DNA of 64,000 bases, taken from the NCBI RefSeq assembly GCF_024662215.1, contig NZ_CP096115.1, forward strand, positions 2,616,935 to 2,680,934, read 5' to 3'. A program made the translations under genes and the position numbers. The notes below the pieces were generated by a model, which saw nothing but the letters and a program-made list of their open reading frames with translations, was not told where the DNA came from and ran no database searches. Shown here in pieces: positions 8,495 through 16,124 of the stretch (position 1 is its first letter; each line of letters begins with the position of its first letter). This DNA comes from Methanoplanus endosymbiosus. GTDB lineage: Archaea > Halobacteriota > Methanomicrobia > Methanomicrobiales > Methanomicrobiaceae.

Positions 8495-9387
8495 CAGGAG
8501 ATCCCCCCGTCTTTCCGGTTGAATAGTTCCTGCTTAATCTCCATCAGCTCATCATAGATGACATGGAAAGGATTCCTTCCAAGGATGCGGTAAGCTTCAG
8601 ATATAGCAATCACAGCAGAATCTAAAGCAGTGGCGGCGGCTTTATTTTCGGTTTCAAATTCTGAATATCCTTTTTCCCCGTTTTTTGTCGGGGAGTTGTC
8701 GTTCCAAAAACCCTCTATTGTTGTCTGTTCGTCTGCAATGCCCCCAGTCCGGAAATTAAACCCATAGTGGATCTTTGAGATGAGTTTTCCGGCAACTGAA
8801 GGATTATGAACCTCAATTTCCGTGCCAAACCTGTTTTGTTGTTCTATGAATTCTGATACAGCTTCCCGGATTGCTGAGATTATCAGGGCTTTAGATGCTT
8901 CGATTGATTCGGCATAGACTGTTTGGCCGGCATCTGGATATGCTACCAGGGAATTAGGATGCACATCAATTGTTATGTCAGGTCTTCCGGCTGTGCCCTC
9001 AATACAAAACTTATGCCTAGTGCCGCCGCGCATTTCCCATGAAAGGAGATAACCGGTTTTCTTTTTGTCCAGGGCAATATCACCGGATACTGTGACAGGG
9101 TATTTCAGCCTGACATTATGCACCCGGCAGGCCGAGAACTGCACCTCTTTTGTGTGTGCCTCAATCTGTCTTTTCAACTGAGGTATGAGATTATACATGC
9201 AGTTATAGGCAGTCGGGGTTTTTTCGGACTGCTCAATTAATCCTTTTTCCAGAAGTTTTCTTACAAACTTGCAGACATACTGCCGGCTAAGGTTAAGCCT
9301 CTTTGCTATCTGTGATTGTGTCAGTTCCAGATCAAGCAGTTTGATGATCTTTTTTTGAGAATATGAAAGGGTACCCACCCATCCCAC
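8494..9387 (-). CDS. HTH protein, possible replication or control protein
   Basis: 297 residues. A winged/ sigma-like helix-turn-helix occupies about residues 9-55 (LTQSQIAKRLNLSRQYVCKF is a clear HTH). The remaining 240 residues form a soluble domain I cannot place; it has alternating strands followed by helices. It is the largest soluble enzyme-sized protein of the left operon, and since no rolling-circle or polymerase-type replication protein was seen in the element, it is the best candidate replication initiator. A transcription regulator is equally possible. Confidence 0.7.
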   Translation of the reverse strand: MGWVGTLSYSQKKIIKLLDLELTQSQIAKRLNLSRQYVCKFVRKLLEKGLIEQSEKTPTAYNCMYNLIPQLKRQIEAHTKEVQFSACRVHNVRLKYPVTVSGDIALDKKKTGYLLSWEMRGGTRHKFCIEGTAGRPDITIDVHPNSLVAYPDAGQTVYAESIEASKALIISAIREAVSEFIEQQNRFGTEIEVHNPSVAGKLISKIHYGFNFRTGGIADEQTTIEGFWNDNSPTKNGEKGYSEFETENKAAATALDSAVIAISEAYRILGRNPFHVIYDELMEIKQELFNRKDGGIS

Positions 9388-9431
9388 AGCCTCAACCTGT
9401 CCTATAGTCTGTTGAATAACATCACCCCCCT

Positions 9432-9806
9432 TTAGATTTCCGCTGATACTCCGAACTTAACGCCCTGCCTGTAACCTATCATGCCGTATTTGTTCCGGTG
9501 ATTTAACGCCCGCCAAAAGTCCACAATGATGATATTATAGGCCATCGAGACATCGAGCATATCAGGAATTATGTAGCTCATCGGAATATGATCTCCTCCA
9601 CAGGTGCGGGGTTTTCGGGATGAATCTGAGAGGGAAACATAAGTGCCGGAATATTGACCGCCGGATTCCCATACGTGATGAACGTCTATGTTTTCAGCAG
9701 CTTCCCATAGCCTAACCTGCTCGATAAGGCGATGTAAAAGGGTGTTCTTCCAGTTGGAAGAACTGCCGGAGGTTGTTGTAGTGGCGGTCATTTTGCCAGC
9801 CTCCAT
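9432..9806 (-). CDS. Hypothetical provirus protein (124 aa)
   Basis: 124 residues or 119 if Met6 (MTATTTTSGSSS) is the start. The Thr/Ser-rich N-terminus is followed by a soluble domain with SYIIPDMLDVSMAYNIIIVD. No family recognised and no membrane segment. The 3' end of the upstream ASCH gene is overlapped by 19 bases. A small gap (about 44 bases) separates it from the HTH gene downstream. Confidence 0.55.
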   Translation of the reverse strand: MEAGKMTATTTTSGSSSNWKNTLLHRLIEQVRLWEAAENIDVHHVWESGGQYSGTYVSLSDSSRKPRTCGGDHIPMSYIIPDMLDVSMAYNIIIVDFWRALNHRNKYGMIGYRQGVKFGVSAEI

Positions 9807-10183
9807 CTAACCACTAACCAAAGATCATCGGTTGTTTTTTCCGGACCATAGCGGTTAACGAACCAGTTGAACATTTCCCGATAATTGCTAAAGCCGTCAC
9901 GGCGTGCAAGTTCTGCGGCCTTATCCTGTGGAAACGGAAGCGTGCAGTTACCGTCCACGATATAGGGCCCTTCGTGCTTCAGCTTGATTATCAGCAGGTC
10001 AGTTTTCAGGGCATCAGATATCTTGAATCCATTTTTGGATCTCTGCTGATAGTAGAGTTGTAATCCGTTGTTGTGTTGCAGCTGCTTCAGGCGTGCGGTT
10101 GTGAGTGGTCTGGTGGTCTGGTTTTTCCGGCCCGAGAGGATAGGAATCACGAAGTTTTCTTCGGAGAAGGAGAAGGCAACCAT
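9788..10183 (-). CDS. ASCH-domain protein
   Basis: 131 residues. The ILSGRKNQTTRPLT segment (about residues 14-27) matches the hallmark of ASCH domains, a PUA-like fold, and the later DGFSNYREMFNWFVNRYG segment fits the ASCH proteins with a helical end. ASCH domains bind RNA or nucleosides, and some hydrolyse modified cytidine. In phages they are accessory genes. Here it is coupled by one base to the zinc-ribbon gene upstream. Substrate unknown. Confidence 0.75.
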   Translation of the reverse strand: MVAFSFSEENFVIPILSGRKNQTTRPLTTARLKQLQHNNGLQLYYQQRSKNGFKISDALKTDLLIIKLKHEGPYIVDGNCTLPFPQDKAAELARRDGFSNYREMFNWFVNRYGPEKTTDDLWLVVRWRLAK

Positions 10184-10446
10184 CAGGCAGTCACCCCCAT
10201 GCTGACTTTACCGGAAGCCTTCAGGGTCCGGATGGTGTAATTCCGGATCCTATTGTTCTGAAAATGAATCTGCAGTGTCCTTTCAATAGTTGCCTGAACA
10301 TGCGGGTGAAGTATGGAAAAACTCTTTTTGCAGCAGCTGCACCGCCATGCGATTAGTGCCTCACCCTGCACAATTACCAGGATGTTTTCAAGTTCATCCA
10401 GACCGGCAGCGCAAAAGGGACAGGTGATTGGGATGATCTCAGTCAT
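10183..10446 (-). CDS. Zinc-ribbon protein (87 aa)
   Basis: Two CxxC pairs, CPFC near residue 9 and CSCC near residue 36, form a likely four-cysteine zinc ribbon, followed by a basic helical tail (NRIRNYTIRTLKAS). Such small ribbons in viruses usually bind DNA or RNA or act as regulators. Start and stop overlap both neighbours by 1 to 4 bases. No specific family recognised. Confidence 0.65.
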   Translation of the reverse strand: MTEIIPITCPFCAAGLDELENILVIVQGEALIAWRCSCCKKSFSILHPHVQATIERTLQIHFQNNRIRNYTIRTLKASGKVSMGVTA

Positions 10447-10622
10447 TCTGAGCCTCCCATGAATTCCGGATAATTAAGAGGTTGATCTAACCTCTGAATC
10501 ATGCAGAAGTGATCCACTGCCTGTTTTCCTCTGAAGATTACTCTGCCTCGGTGAATGAACCGAGCGCATTTATACTGATCTTCTGGTTCACTGCTGTGGT
10601 CACGGTAGCGTCTGGAGGGCAT
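10443..10622 (-). CDS. 59-aa basic hypothetical protein
   Basis: Short gene beginning MPSRRYRDHSSEPEDQYKCA and ending in PEFMGGSE. It is soluble and rich in Arg/His/Gln. Its ATG overlaps the TAA of the repeat-protein gene (TAATG) and its TGA overlaps the next ATG (ATGA), which fills an otherwise empty gap in the operon exactly. Function unknown. Confidence 0.6.
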   Translation of the reverse strand: MPSRRYRDHSSEPEDQYKCARFIHRGRVIFRGKQAVDHFCMIQRLDQPLNYPEFMGGSE

Positions 10623-11494
10623 TAAGCAACACCTCCGGAATTCCGGGCATTACTCCACATCCAGAAAGCTTCCTTTTTCATCCGGGATGACCCTCTGCAA
10701 GACCGGCTGAATGCCCGCCTCTTGTATCGGGCCGCCCTGCGGATCTGCTTCTGCTCTATGCTCTCCCTGACTTCTTGGATCTTCTGAAGGGTTTTAATCC
10801 GGATGTCCTGCCGGGCGCAGAATTCCGGATCATCATGATATATTTCCTTGAGCTTACCCAGCTTATGGATCCTGAGACAGATTTCTTCCGGAGGCATGGC
10901 AGGGTCTATATTGCAATCCCCCAAAACAGCCTTCAGGGTTTCAATCTGGGTGCCTCGCCACGCACAGTACTCAGGATCGTCGCGGTAAAGTTCCCTGAGT
11001 TCTTCCAGCTTTAAGATCCTGATACGAATTTCTACTGGAGACATCTGAATCCCACTCGCTAAAGTAGCCTTCAGAGTTTTAATCTCCGTATCTCGCCTCA
11101 CATAAAACGAAGGATCGTTCCGATGCGTCTTCCTGAGCTTTTTGAGCTTAGAAATATTTAGCCTGATCATCTTGTTTTCTGCCAGGGACATCAAATTTCC
11201 ATCCCCCAAAACAGCCTTCAGGGTCTCAATCCTGATATTCTGCCGGGCGCAAAACTCCGGATCATCCCGGTAAGTTTCTTTGAGTTCTTCCAGCTTTGAG
11301 ATTCTTAACCGGATTTCTTCCGGAGGCATGGCAGGATTCATATTACAATCCCCCAAAGCAGCCTTCAGGGTTTCAATCCGGATGTCCTGCCGGGCGCAAA
11401 ACTCCGGACTTTCATCCCGGTAAGTTTCTTTGAGTTCTTCCAGCTTTGAGATTCTTAACCGGATTTCTTCCGGAGGCATCATGGGAGGATTCAT
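10622..11494 (-). CDS. Five-repeat helical protein
   Basis: 290 residues. About five tandem units of 46-50 residues cover residues 1-230; each has a core like MPPEEIRLRISKLEELKETY, then a DDPEFCARQ segment and ETLKAVLGD. Units 1 and 2 are almost identical; unit 3 is the most diverged. The last 60 residues are basic (RRAARYKRRAFSRS). The pattern predicts paired helices or coiled coil in each unit. No family recognised. It may be a scaffold, tail-like or host-interaction protein. Confidence 0.7.
   Translation of the reverse strand: MNPPMMPPEEIRLRISKLEELKETYRDESPEFCARQDIRIETLKAALGDCNMNPAMPPEEIRLRISKLEELKETYRDDPEFCARQNIRIETLKAVLGDGNLMSLAENKMIRLNISKLKKLRKTHRNDPSFYVRRDTEIKTLKATLASGIQMSPVEIRIRILKLEELRELYRDDPEYCAWRGTQIETLKAVLGDCNIDPAMPPEEICLRIHKLGKLKEIYHDDPEFCARQDIRIKTLQKIQEVRESIEQKQIRRAARYKRRAFSRSCRGSSRMKKEAFWMWSNARNSGGVA
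10780..11490. repeat. Tandem ~147-bp coding repeats
   Basis: The DNA of the repeat protein contains about five tandem units of roughly 140-150 bp. Phrases such as TTCCGGAGGCATGGCAGG and CCCCCAAA(A/G)CAGCCTTCAG recur with few changes between units 1, 2 and 5, so the identity is at DNA level and the duplications are recent. Confidence 0.75.
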
Positions 11495-12024
11495 AATACA
11501 ATCCCCCTGATGCTGTCTGCCTGTTCACCATTTTTCTTCAGTTCATTTTCATTCAGTATGTTCTGTACATCAAGTTTTCTGACCTGATACTTTGTGTTTT
11601 CAATTGCAGTCCTGGCATACCTTTCAAACAATTCAGAATCTTCTTTCAGTTCTTTTACATTATCCTCCAGATTGGTCAGTCGTATCTCGATCTCCTTCTC
11701 CTGCATTTCAATCAGGGCAGACAGTTCTGAGATCTTTCTTTCCTGTTCGTCACATTCTGCCTGTTTCTGTTCAACTGCATCGCTCAGCTTTTTAATGAAT
11801 GTCTGAAGCTGTTTCTGGGTGGTTCGACTTGTTACGCTTATGACGGATGTGTCTTCATTTGCCGGGCGGTTTGCAATTGTCCTGGTCAGCAGACTAAGAT
11901 TTATTGCAGATGCAGGTAAATTATTATATACTGATTCTGCATCTATAATACAGTCAGTCCCCTGTTCCTTTACTTTGGTCGGTGCTGAAACGAGAGGGCT
12001 GACATCTGTTCTTTTTACGTTCAT
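11491..12024 (-). CDS. Coiled-coil hypothetical protein
   Basis: 177 residues. A long heptad-rich helix covers about residues 65-165 (KQAECDEQERKISELSALIE, EIEIRLTNLEDNVKELKED), preceded by a Ser/Thr-containing N-terminus. No membrane segment. It is coupled to the repeat-protein gene by a four-base overlap, and both are helical, so they may act together. Function unknown. Confidence 0.6.
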   Translation of the reverse strand: MNVKRTDVSPLVSAPTKVKEQGTDCIIDAESVYNNLPASAINLSLLTRTIANRPANEDTSVISVTSRTTQKQLQTFIKKLSDAVEQKQAECDEQERKISELSALIEMQEKEIEIRLTNLEDNVKELKEDSELFERYARTAIENTKYQVRKLDVQNILNENELKKNGEQADSIRGIVL

Positions 12025-12282
12025 TTACATCACATTCCTTGATTTTAATTTTTCGGGGTCGTTTGAGATCACAATAATGCCGGATTTAATCATTTTTTTG
12101 ATACTTGCCCGGTACAGGTCATTAAATCGCGGTTCATTCAGGACTTTTTCTTTATACTCCCATTCGGTGATTACCAGGAGTTCTTTCTCTTCCGGAGTCC
12201 AATCAATTGAAGCAGCTTCCAAATCTGGATTAGTGGTATTTGATGGTAAGGAACTGCTCTTCTTCTTTTCTGCTCCTATCAT
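12025..12282 (-). CDS. Hypothetical provirus protein (85 aa)
   Basis: 85 residues, soluble. The N-terminus is Lys/Ser-rich (AEKKKSSSLPSN), and the remainder is helical with SIKKMIKSGIIVISNDPEKL. No family recognised. The ATG shares bases with the stop of the upstream RHH gene. It follows directly in the leftward operon. Confidence 0.55.
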   Translation of the reverse strand: MIGAEKKKSSSLPSNTTNPDLEAASIDWTPEEKELLVITEWEYKEKVLNEPRFNDLYRASIKKMIKSGIIVISNDPEKLKSRNVM

Positions 12283-12446
12283 GCGGGTATCTCCTTGTTA
12301 GTGCATTTCTCTATGCGTTCGATACAATAGCGGATAGCCTCGCTTAAGTCGTTGGCCTTTCCTGCATTCACAAGCTTTTCAAGAGTTTTACGGTTTTCAG
12401 GTGTGCACCGGAAACCCATCTGTTTTGGGTAGTTTGTTGGTCTCAT
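12279..12446 (-). CDS. RHH regulator, first gene of leftward operon (55 aa)
   Basis: Short gene beginning MRPTNYPKQMGFRCTPENRK. A beta strand (KQMGFRCT) followed by two helices (ENRKTLEKLVNAG and DLSEAIRYCIERIE) is the ribbon-helix-helix plan of small Arc/CopG-type DNA-binding proteins. It ends with an ATGA overlap to the next gene. As the first gene behind the operator-like palindrome at 12465 it is likely to repress its own operon. Its counterpart at 12565 is transcribed the other way. Confidence 0.7.
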   Translation of the reverse strand: MRPTNYPKQMGFRCTPENRKTLEKLVNAGKANDLSEAIRYCIERIEKCTNKEIPA

Positions 12447-12454
12447 GATTCATC

Positions 12455-12501
12455 ACGTGTTACGCCACGTATAACGTGGTCAATCATCCCATATATATTT
12501 T
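12455..12501 (-). promoter_or_regulatory. Divergent promoter with operator-like palindromes
   Basis: CCACGT-ATA-ACGTGG at 12465-12479 is a perfect inverted repeat, and ACGTG at 12455-12459 pairs with CACGT at 12466-12470, giving three half-sites. On the minus strand an ATATATAT box at 12491-12498 would place transcription start at about 12468, inside the half-sites. Two RHH genes flank the region on opposite strands. I infer an autoregulated operator; RHH proteins typically bind such spaced half-sites. Confidence 0.6.
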
Positions 12502-12564
12502 GTTATACATTGTAACTCTCCGTAAGACTAACTCTGAAGTGTTTATCGGTGTACAACAATAAGC

Positions 12565-12795
12565 ATGGTGAAATCAGATCTCAAATCCGTTGGATTTAGA
12601 TTGCCTAAAAAATTAGTTGAGAAAATAGATGCAGAAGCAGAAAAAAATTATAGAGATAGAACAGGTGAGATAATTAATGCTATTATGGGGTATTATCAAC
12701 TGGAGAAAGAAAAGAAGGAGATATTAGAAATTATGGGAGAGTTGTCAAAGAAGGTTGAGGCTTTGGAGAAGGAAGTTAACAAACTGAAAAGTTAA
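12565..12795 (+). CDS. RHH regulator with C-terminal coiled coil (76 aa)
   Basis: 76 residues. The strand KSVGFRLPKKL and helices EKIDAEAEKNY and TGEIINAIMGYY form a ribbon-helix-helix domain (residues 1-46), followed by a heptad coiled coil (about residues 47-76). It is the first gene of the rightward cassette and faces the other RHH gene across 118 bases. A pair of divergent small regulators suggests a switch between the two programs of the element. Confidence 0.75.
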   Translation: MVKSDLKSVGFRLPKKLVEKIDAEAEKNYRDRTGEIINAIMGYYQLEKEKKEILEIMGELSKKVEALEKEVNKLKS

Positions 12796-12844
12796 AGTAT
12801 CTGTTCGTTAAAGGTTAATCTGTTAAACATTAGGTGATAAGATA

Positions 12845-13261
12845 ATGGGATTGTTTGATAAGTTATCTAAGACTGTTAGTAAGACTTCAACACAGATAGG
12901 ACAAAAAACAAAATCAACAGCTAACGACCTGAAGTTAAAGAAACAGGCAAAGGAAGATTCAAAATATATCGAGGGGTGTATTCTTGACCGTTTTGATATT
13001 AAATGGCTTAAGAATATGTGCAAATATTATAAAGTCGCTGAACCTGACCCCACTAAATATAACTGGCAGACTGGAAATACAAATAAAGTCCGGCTTACAA
13101 AATCTCACTGGGTTGAACATTGCCAGGCTAAACTTTCATTAGATCAGGTTAAGCAATATGCTAAAAGCCATTCTGTTAAAATTTCCGACCTTGAAAGAGA
13201 AGAGCAGGAATTAAAACAGAAGAGAGAAGCAGAGCATCAAAAAAAAAATATGCAATTCTAA
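12845..13261 (+). CDS. Hypothetical protein, possible first part of a frameshift fusion
   Basis: 138 residues. The N-terminal 45 residues are Lys/Thr-rich and helical (LFDKLSKTVSKTSTQIG); the middle has LDRFDIKWLKNMCKYY and the end is a charged helix (LEREEQELKQKREAEHQ). No family recognised. The gene ends just after a run of ten A bases at 13239-13248. A -1 slip there would join it to the nuclease frame, which is open across the gap. A ribosome-binding site was not clear; TTAGGTGATAAG precedes the ATG. Confidence 0.65.
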   Translation: MGLFDKLSKTVSKTSTQIGQKTKSTANDLKLKKQAKEDSKYIEGCILDRFDIKWLKNMCKYYKVAEPDPTKYNWQTGNTNKVRLTKSHWVEHCQAKLSLDQVKQYAKSHSVKISDLEREEQELKQKREAEHQKKNMQF

Positions 13262-13317
13262 ATCCGGGTGCTCCTGAAATCCCTGAACCTGTTTGTAATA
13301 TTCGGCCTGTTTCTTTT

Positions 13318-13677
13318 ATGCAGGAAATAATAGCCTCTGTTGAAGATTTCTATCCGGCAAGAAATTACAAAGAAGAAAAGCATTACCAGTTTGAGTTAAA
13401 CGGATGGCTTAAGAAAGATTTCCCTTCTTCTGATATTGAGGTTCATAAAGGACATTCAAGACCGGATATTGTTATTGAGAATGTGGCTATTGAGATTAAA
13501 GGCCCTACAGCGTTTAAGGATTTAGAAACGATATTTGGAAAGGCTCACAGGTATTTGCAGGACTATGATCATATGATTGTGGTTTTGTTCTCCGTTGATG
13601 TGCCTGAAGACAGATATGAGAACTGGAAGGAAGGAATAAATCAGTATTTTCCGGATGTTGTTATTTTGAGGAAGTAA
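13318..13677 (+). CDS. PD-(D/E)XK nuclease-like protein
   Basis: 119 residues as shown, but the frame is open back to at least 13234. The motif RPDIVIENVAIEIKGP (about residues 49-64) has the PD...ExK spacing of restriction-endonuclease-fold nucleases, with an upstream Glu in FELNGWL as a possible motif-I residue. No ribosome-binding site precedes the ATG, which supports translation as the second half of a fusion with the gene before it. It may cut DNA of competing elements, or act in element replication. Inference only. Confidence 0.7.
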   Translation: MQEIIASVEDFYPARNYKEEKHYQFELNGWLKKDFPSSDIEVHKGHSRPDIVIENVAIEIKGPTAFKDLETIFGKAHRYLQDYDHMIVVLFSVDVPEDRYENWKEGINQYFPDVVILRK

Positions 13678-13694
13678 TTATAGGGGATAAAAGG

Positions 13695-14165
13695 ATGAAA
13701 TTATTTAACAGATGTATGGGATTTATTATAATTATTTGCTTATTAATGTCAGTGGTTTTAATTTCAGGATGTATTACTGACAGAATCATACTGCCTGGCA
13801 GTCATACACATACAAAAGTAACTAATTCACTTACGGTAAGCCCTCAGGGAACATTTGATACTTATATCACTGCTTTAAACAAAAAGGATGCAGAGACAAT
13901 TTATAATCTTTTGATGGAAGGGACCAAAGAGAAAACGCTAAGGTCTGAATTTTATAATAATTTTGACTTTTCTAAAACTGATAAAGGCCAATATGTTGAT
14001 TATGATAACTTTGATTATACAATGGACGATTTATCAGCAGTAGTTACAGCAGATATGACTTACCGGAAATATGGAGGCTTCAACCAGGATGAGAATTTGT
14101 ACTCTACTGAGAAGATGTCCGTTTTGATGTATTGGGAAAACGGTGGATGGAAAATAATTATTTAG
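13695..14165 (+). CDS. Lipoprotein, hypothetical (156 aa)
   Basis: 156 residues. A signal peptide (residues 1-26, hydrophobic FIIIICLLMSVVLISG) ends in the lipobox LISGC, so the protein should be lipid-anchored outside the cytoplasmic membrane. The mature part resembles small archaeal lipoproteins with an NTF2-like fold (DTYITALNKKDAETIYNLL, and a C-terminal YWENGGWKI). The TATAGGGGATAAAAGG purine stretch precedes the start. As provirus cargo on the cell surface it could alter receptor access, which is speculation. Confidence 0.7.
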   Translation: MKLFNRCMGFIIIICLLMSVVLISGCITDRIILPGSHTHTKVTNSLTVSPQGTFDTYITALNKKDAETIYNLLMEGTKEKTLRSEFYNNFDFSKTDKGQYVDYDNFDYTMDDLSAVVTADMTYRKYGGFNQDENLYSTEKMSVLMYWENGGWKIII

Positions 14166-14176
14166 ATAAATAAGAT

Positions 14177-14383
14177 TTAATTTTTATTTGGTATCTGCCG
14201 TTCCTGGAGGAACTGATTTACTGAAAGGTTAATTACATCATTCAGATCTAAGCATTGCATCTGAATAGATTGGATTAGCTCTTCCTCAATGGCAACTCTT
14301 GTCCTGACTCTGTTCTTTTTTTCTGTGCCCAGTATCCGGCGAAATACAAAATTACCTGTATCTATGCTGCCCCTATTGGCCAT
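14177..14383 (-). CDS. Small RHH/CopG-like protein (68 aa)
   Basis: 68 residues. RVRTRVAIEEELIQSIQMQC, then DLNDVINLSVNQFLQE, fits the strand-helix-helix arrangement of ribbon-helix-helix proteins, though weaker than the two at 12.3-12.8 kb. On the minus strand an AAATACTTATAGG box about 25 bases before the ATG suggests leaderless transcription from its own promoter. It converges with the lipoprotein gene (11-base gap). Confidence 0.55.
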   Translation of the reverse strand: MANRGSIDTGNFVFRRILGTEKKNRVRTRVAIEEELIQSIQMQCLDLNDVINLSVNQFLQERQIPNKN

Positions 14384-14535
14384 GTTGGTTATTTTGTCCT
14401 ATAAGTATTTATTTTTTCCTCATTGGACTATTTTTTTGTAATTTTTGTACCTTATTTTTGGAGTGTATCTTATCCTGTACTTTATCCTGGACCTTAATTT
14501 CTACAAATATCGTGGATGAATGTCTGAGATAGCCC

Positions 14536-15759
14536 TTACTGAGCAGCCGGAGTCCCATTATCCGCCTCCCATTTATCTTTGCATTTCTGCATATACTCAA
14601 GAATCACGGATTCCCGGTTTTCTTCTGTGTTGTTTTCGTCAATCCCTGCTGATTTAGCTTCCATGTAAAGGAGGTTCTTAGTGGTCTGGTCAAGCAGTGC
14701 TACAGTTTCGGGTGATATTGTTCCGCCTCCGGTTTCTCCGGCTTCTTTGGCTTCCTTGCCTTTCCTTTTCCTGCCTAAGAAGTCATCGAGAAGGAGAACA
14801 TTGTTTTCCCTGTTGTCATTGTCATCATCATCGGCCTCATTATTCTTCTGTGCTTCTGAGACTTCTGAATCATCAAGGGCAATCTCACCGAGGTATTGAA
14901 TGTATCCAATATCCCGGCCCTCTCCATAGTATTTGAAAGGGCTGATGATATCGGAGTATTTGCCGTCCGGATATACAATCACACCCTGAGAAGCTGCAAG
15001 GCCCTCCCAGATATAATTATAGCGGGCGAGGCGGCCCTCTGAGAACCGGCAGCCGTTCTTTACAATCTGCCAATGGAAATGTTGGCGGACTCCCAGCCTG
15101 ACGGACTTAAAGCCCTGCTGCGTGCCGATGAACCGAATACCGAGTGACCGGAGATATTCGATATTGTGCTCAATGACTGCACCGAGCCGGTTGTGTTCCG
15201 GACTATGTGCGTATCCTTTGCCTGGTGCAATTCTGTTGATCTCTTCTATGGCAATTGTCAGAGGGGTAATGATATTGTTCCTGGTTGCGCGTTTGATTAG
15301 ATTTCTAAATATCTGAATAATGATCTGGGTGTAAACCTCCGGGTCTAAAATGAAGACTTCAAGGCAGACGATATTTATTCTGGACTTGATGAGTTTGTCC
15401 CATATCTCTTCAGGCTTTTTGATGTAGGACTTCCTGATCAGCTGGCTGTTACCGTTTGGTAACTCTTCTGGGGAGTCATTGTCCTTCTCATGTAGTGAGA
15501 CATCAACATCAAGGCCCTCCGGGATGATCAGGTTCAGGGGTTTGAACTGAGAGAATACAAGCAGCTCTGAAGACTTTCCGGAATCGAAGATCACAATCGT
15601 TTCATCTGAGAACCTTGAAAGGCCCTCTATGCAGAATTGCAGGGCGTTTGTTTTGCCCATGCCGGTTGTGCCTACAATTGTCATGTGCTGACCGGGTACT
15701 TTGATCCATTCCCTGGCTAATTTCTTCCTCCAAGCAGGTGCAGCAGACATTAATCCCAA
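14536..15759 (-). CDS. HerA/FtsK-type P-loop ATPase, possible packaging ATPase
   Basis: 407 residues. Walker A is GTTGMGKT at residues 30-37; the Walker B-like stretch TIAIEEINRI lies near residue 170. Order and spacing fit the HerA/FtsK superfamily, which includes the genome-packaging ATPases of several virus groups and plasmid DNA pumps. The C-terminal 120 residues are low-complexity acidic (DDDDNDN) then helical. It closes the structural operon, the position held by the ATPase (VP8-like) in pleolipoviruses. It could instead drive DNA transfer. Its start overlaps the upstream gene by 10 bases. Confidence 0.75.
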   Translation of the reverse strand: MGLMSAAPAWRKKLAREWIKVPGQHMTIVGTTGMGKTNALQFCIEGLSRFSDETIVIFDSGKSSELLVFSQFKPLNLIIPEGLDVDVSLHEKDNDSPEELPNGNSQLIRKSYIKKPEEIWDKLIKSRINIVCLEVFILDPEVYTQIIIQIFRNLIKRATRNNIITPLTIAIEEINRIAPGKGYAHSPEHNRLGAVIEHNIEYLRSLGIRFIGTQQGFKSVRLGVRQHFHWQIVKNGCRFSEGRLARYNYIWEGLAASQGVIVYPDGKYSDIISPFKYYGEGRDIGYIQYLGEIALDDSEVSEAQKNNEADDDDNDNRENNVLLLDDFLGRKRKGKEAKEAGETGGGTISPETVALLDQTTKNLLYMEAKSAGIDENNTEENRESVILEYMQKCKDKWEADNGTPAAQ

Positions 15760-16124
15760 TCTCCATTTATTTCTCTGAGAGTTGCAGCGGTGATCAGGTT
15801 ATGTTTCCTGATGAGACTGAAGAGCAGATAATAGGTTTTGCTCTGAAGAATTTTGTAATCTTTCCTTGTTGGAATTGAGGTTTCTGAGTCCAGAACCGGA
15901 TCGTATGCCTCAATCAGGGATTCTATGTTGCTGTCCACTTCGGCCAGACTCTCCTTTTCCATGTCAAGCCCTGAAAGCATGGATTTCACCTGCTGGGCAA
16001 TGATGCAAAGGATGTCTGTTTTCCGTTCGAGTGTCGAACCGGATGCCATATTATATCCTGTGAGGGATTCGGCCAGATGGTACGTGCCGGATTTTCCGTG
16101 CAGGTTCTTTGTTGCAAAACTCAT
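15750..16124 (-). CDS. Hypothetical structural-operon protein (124 aa)
   Basis: 124 residues, soluble and mainly helical (LCIIAQQVKSMLSGLDMEKE). No family recognised. It overlaps the ATPase gene by 10 bases and the next upstream gene by 4, so it is coexpressed with the ATPase and may be a partner of it. Confidence 0.55.
   Translation of the reverse strand: MSFATKNLHGKSGTYHLAESLTGYNMASGSTLERKTDILCIIAQQVKSMLSGLDMEKESLAEVDSNIESLIEAYDPVLDSETSIPTRKDYKILQSKTYYLLFSLIRKHNLITAATLREINGDWD

Noticed and set aside
14409-14600. 63-codon minus-strand frame before the RHH gene
   Set aside because: It overlaps the 3' end of the ATPase gene in another frame and is not coupled to anything.
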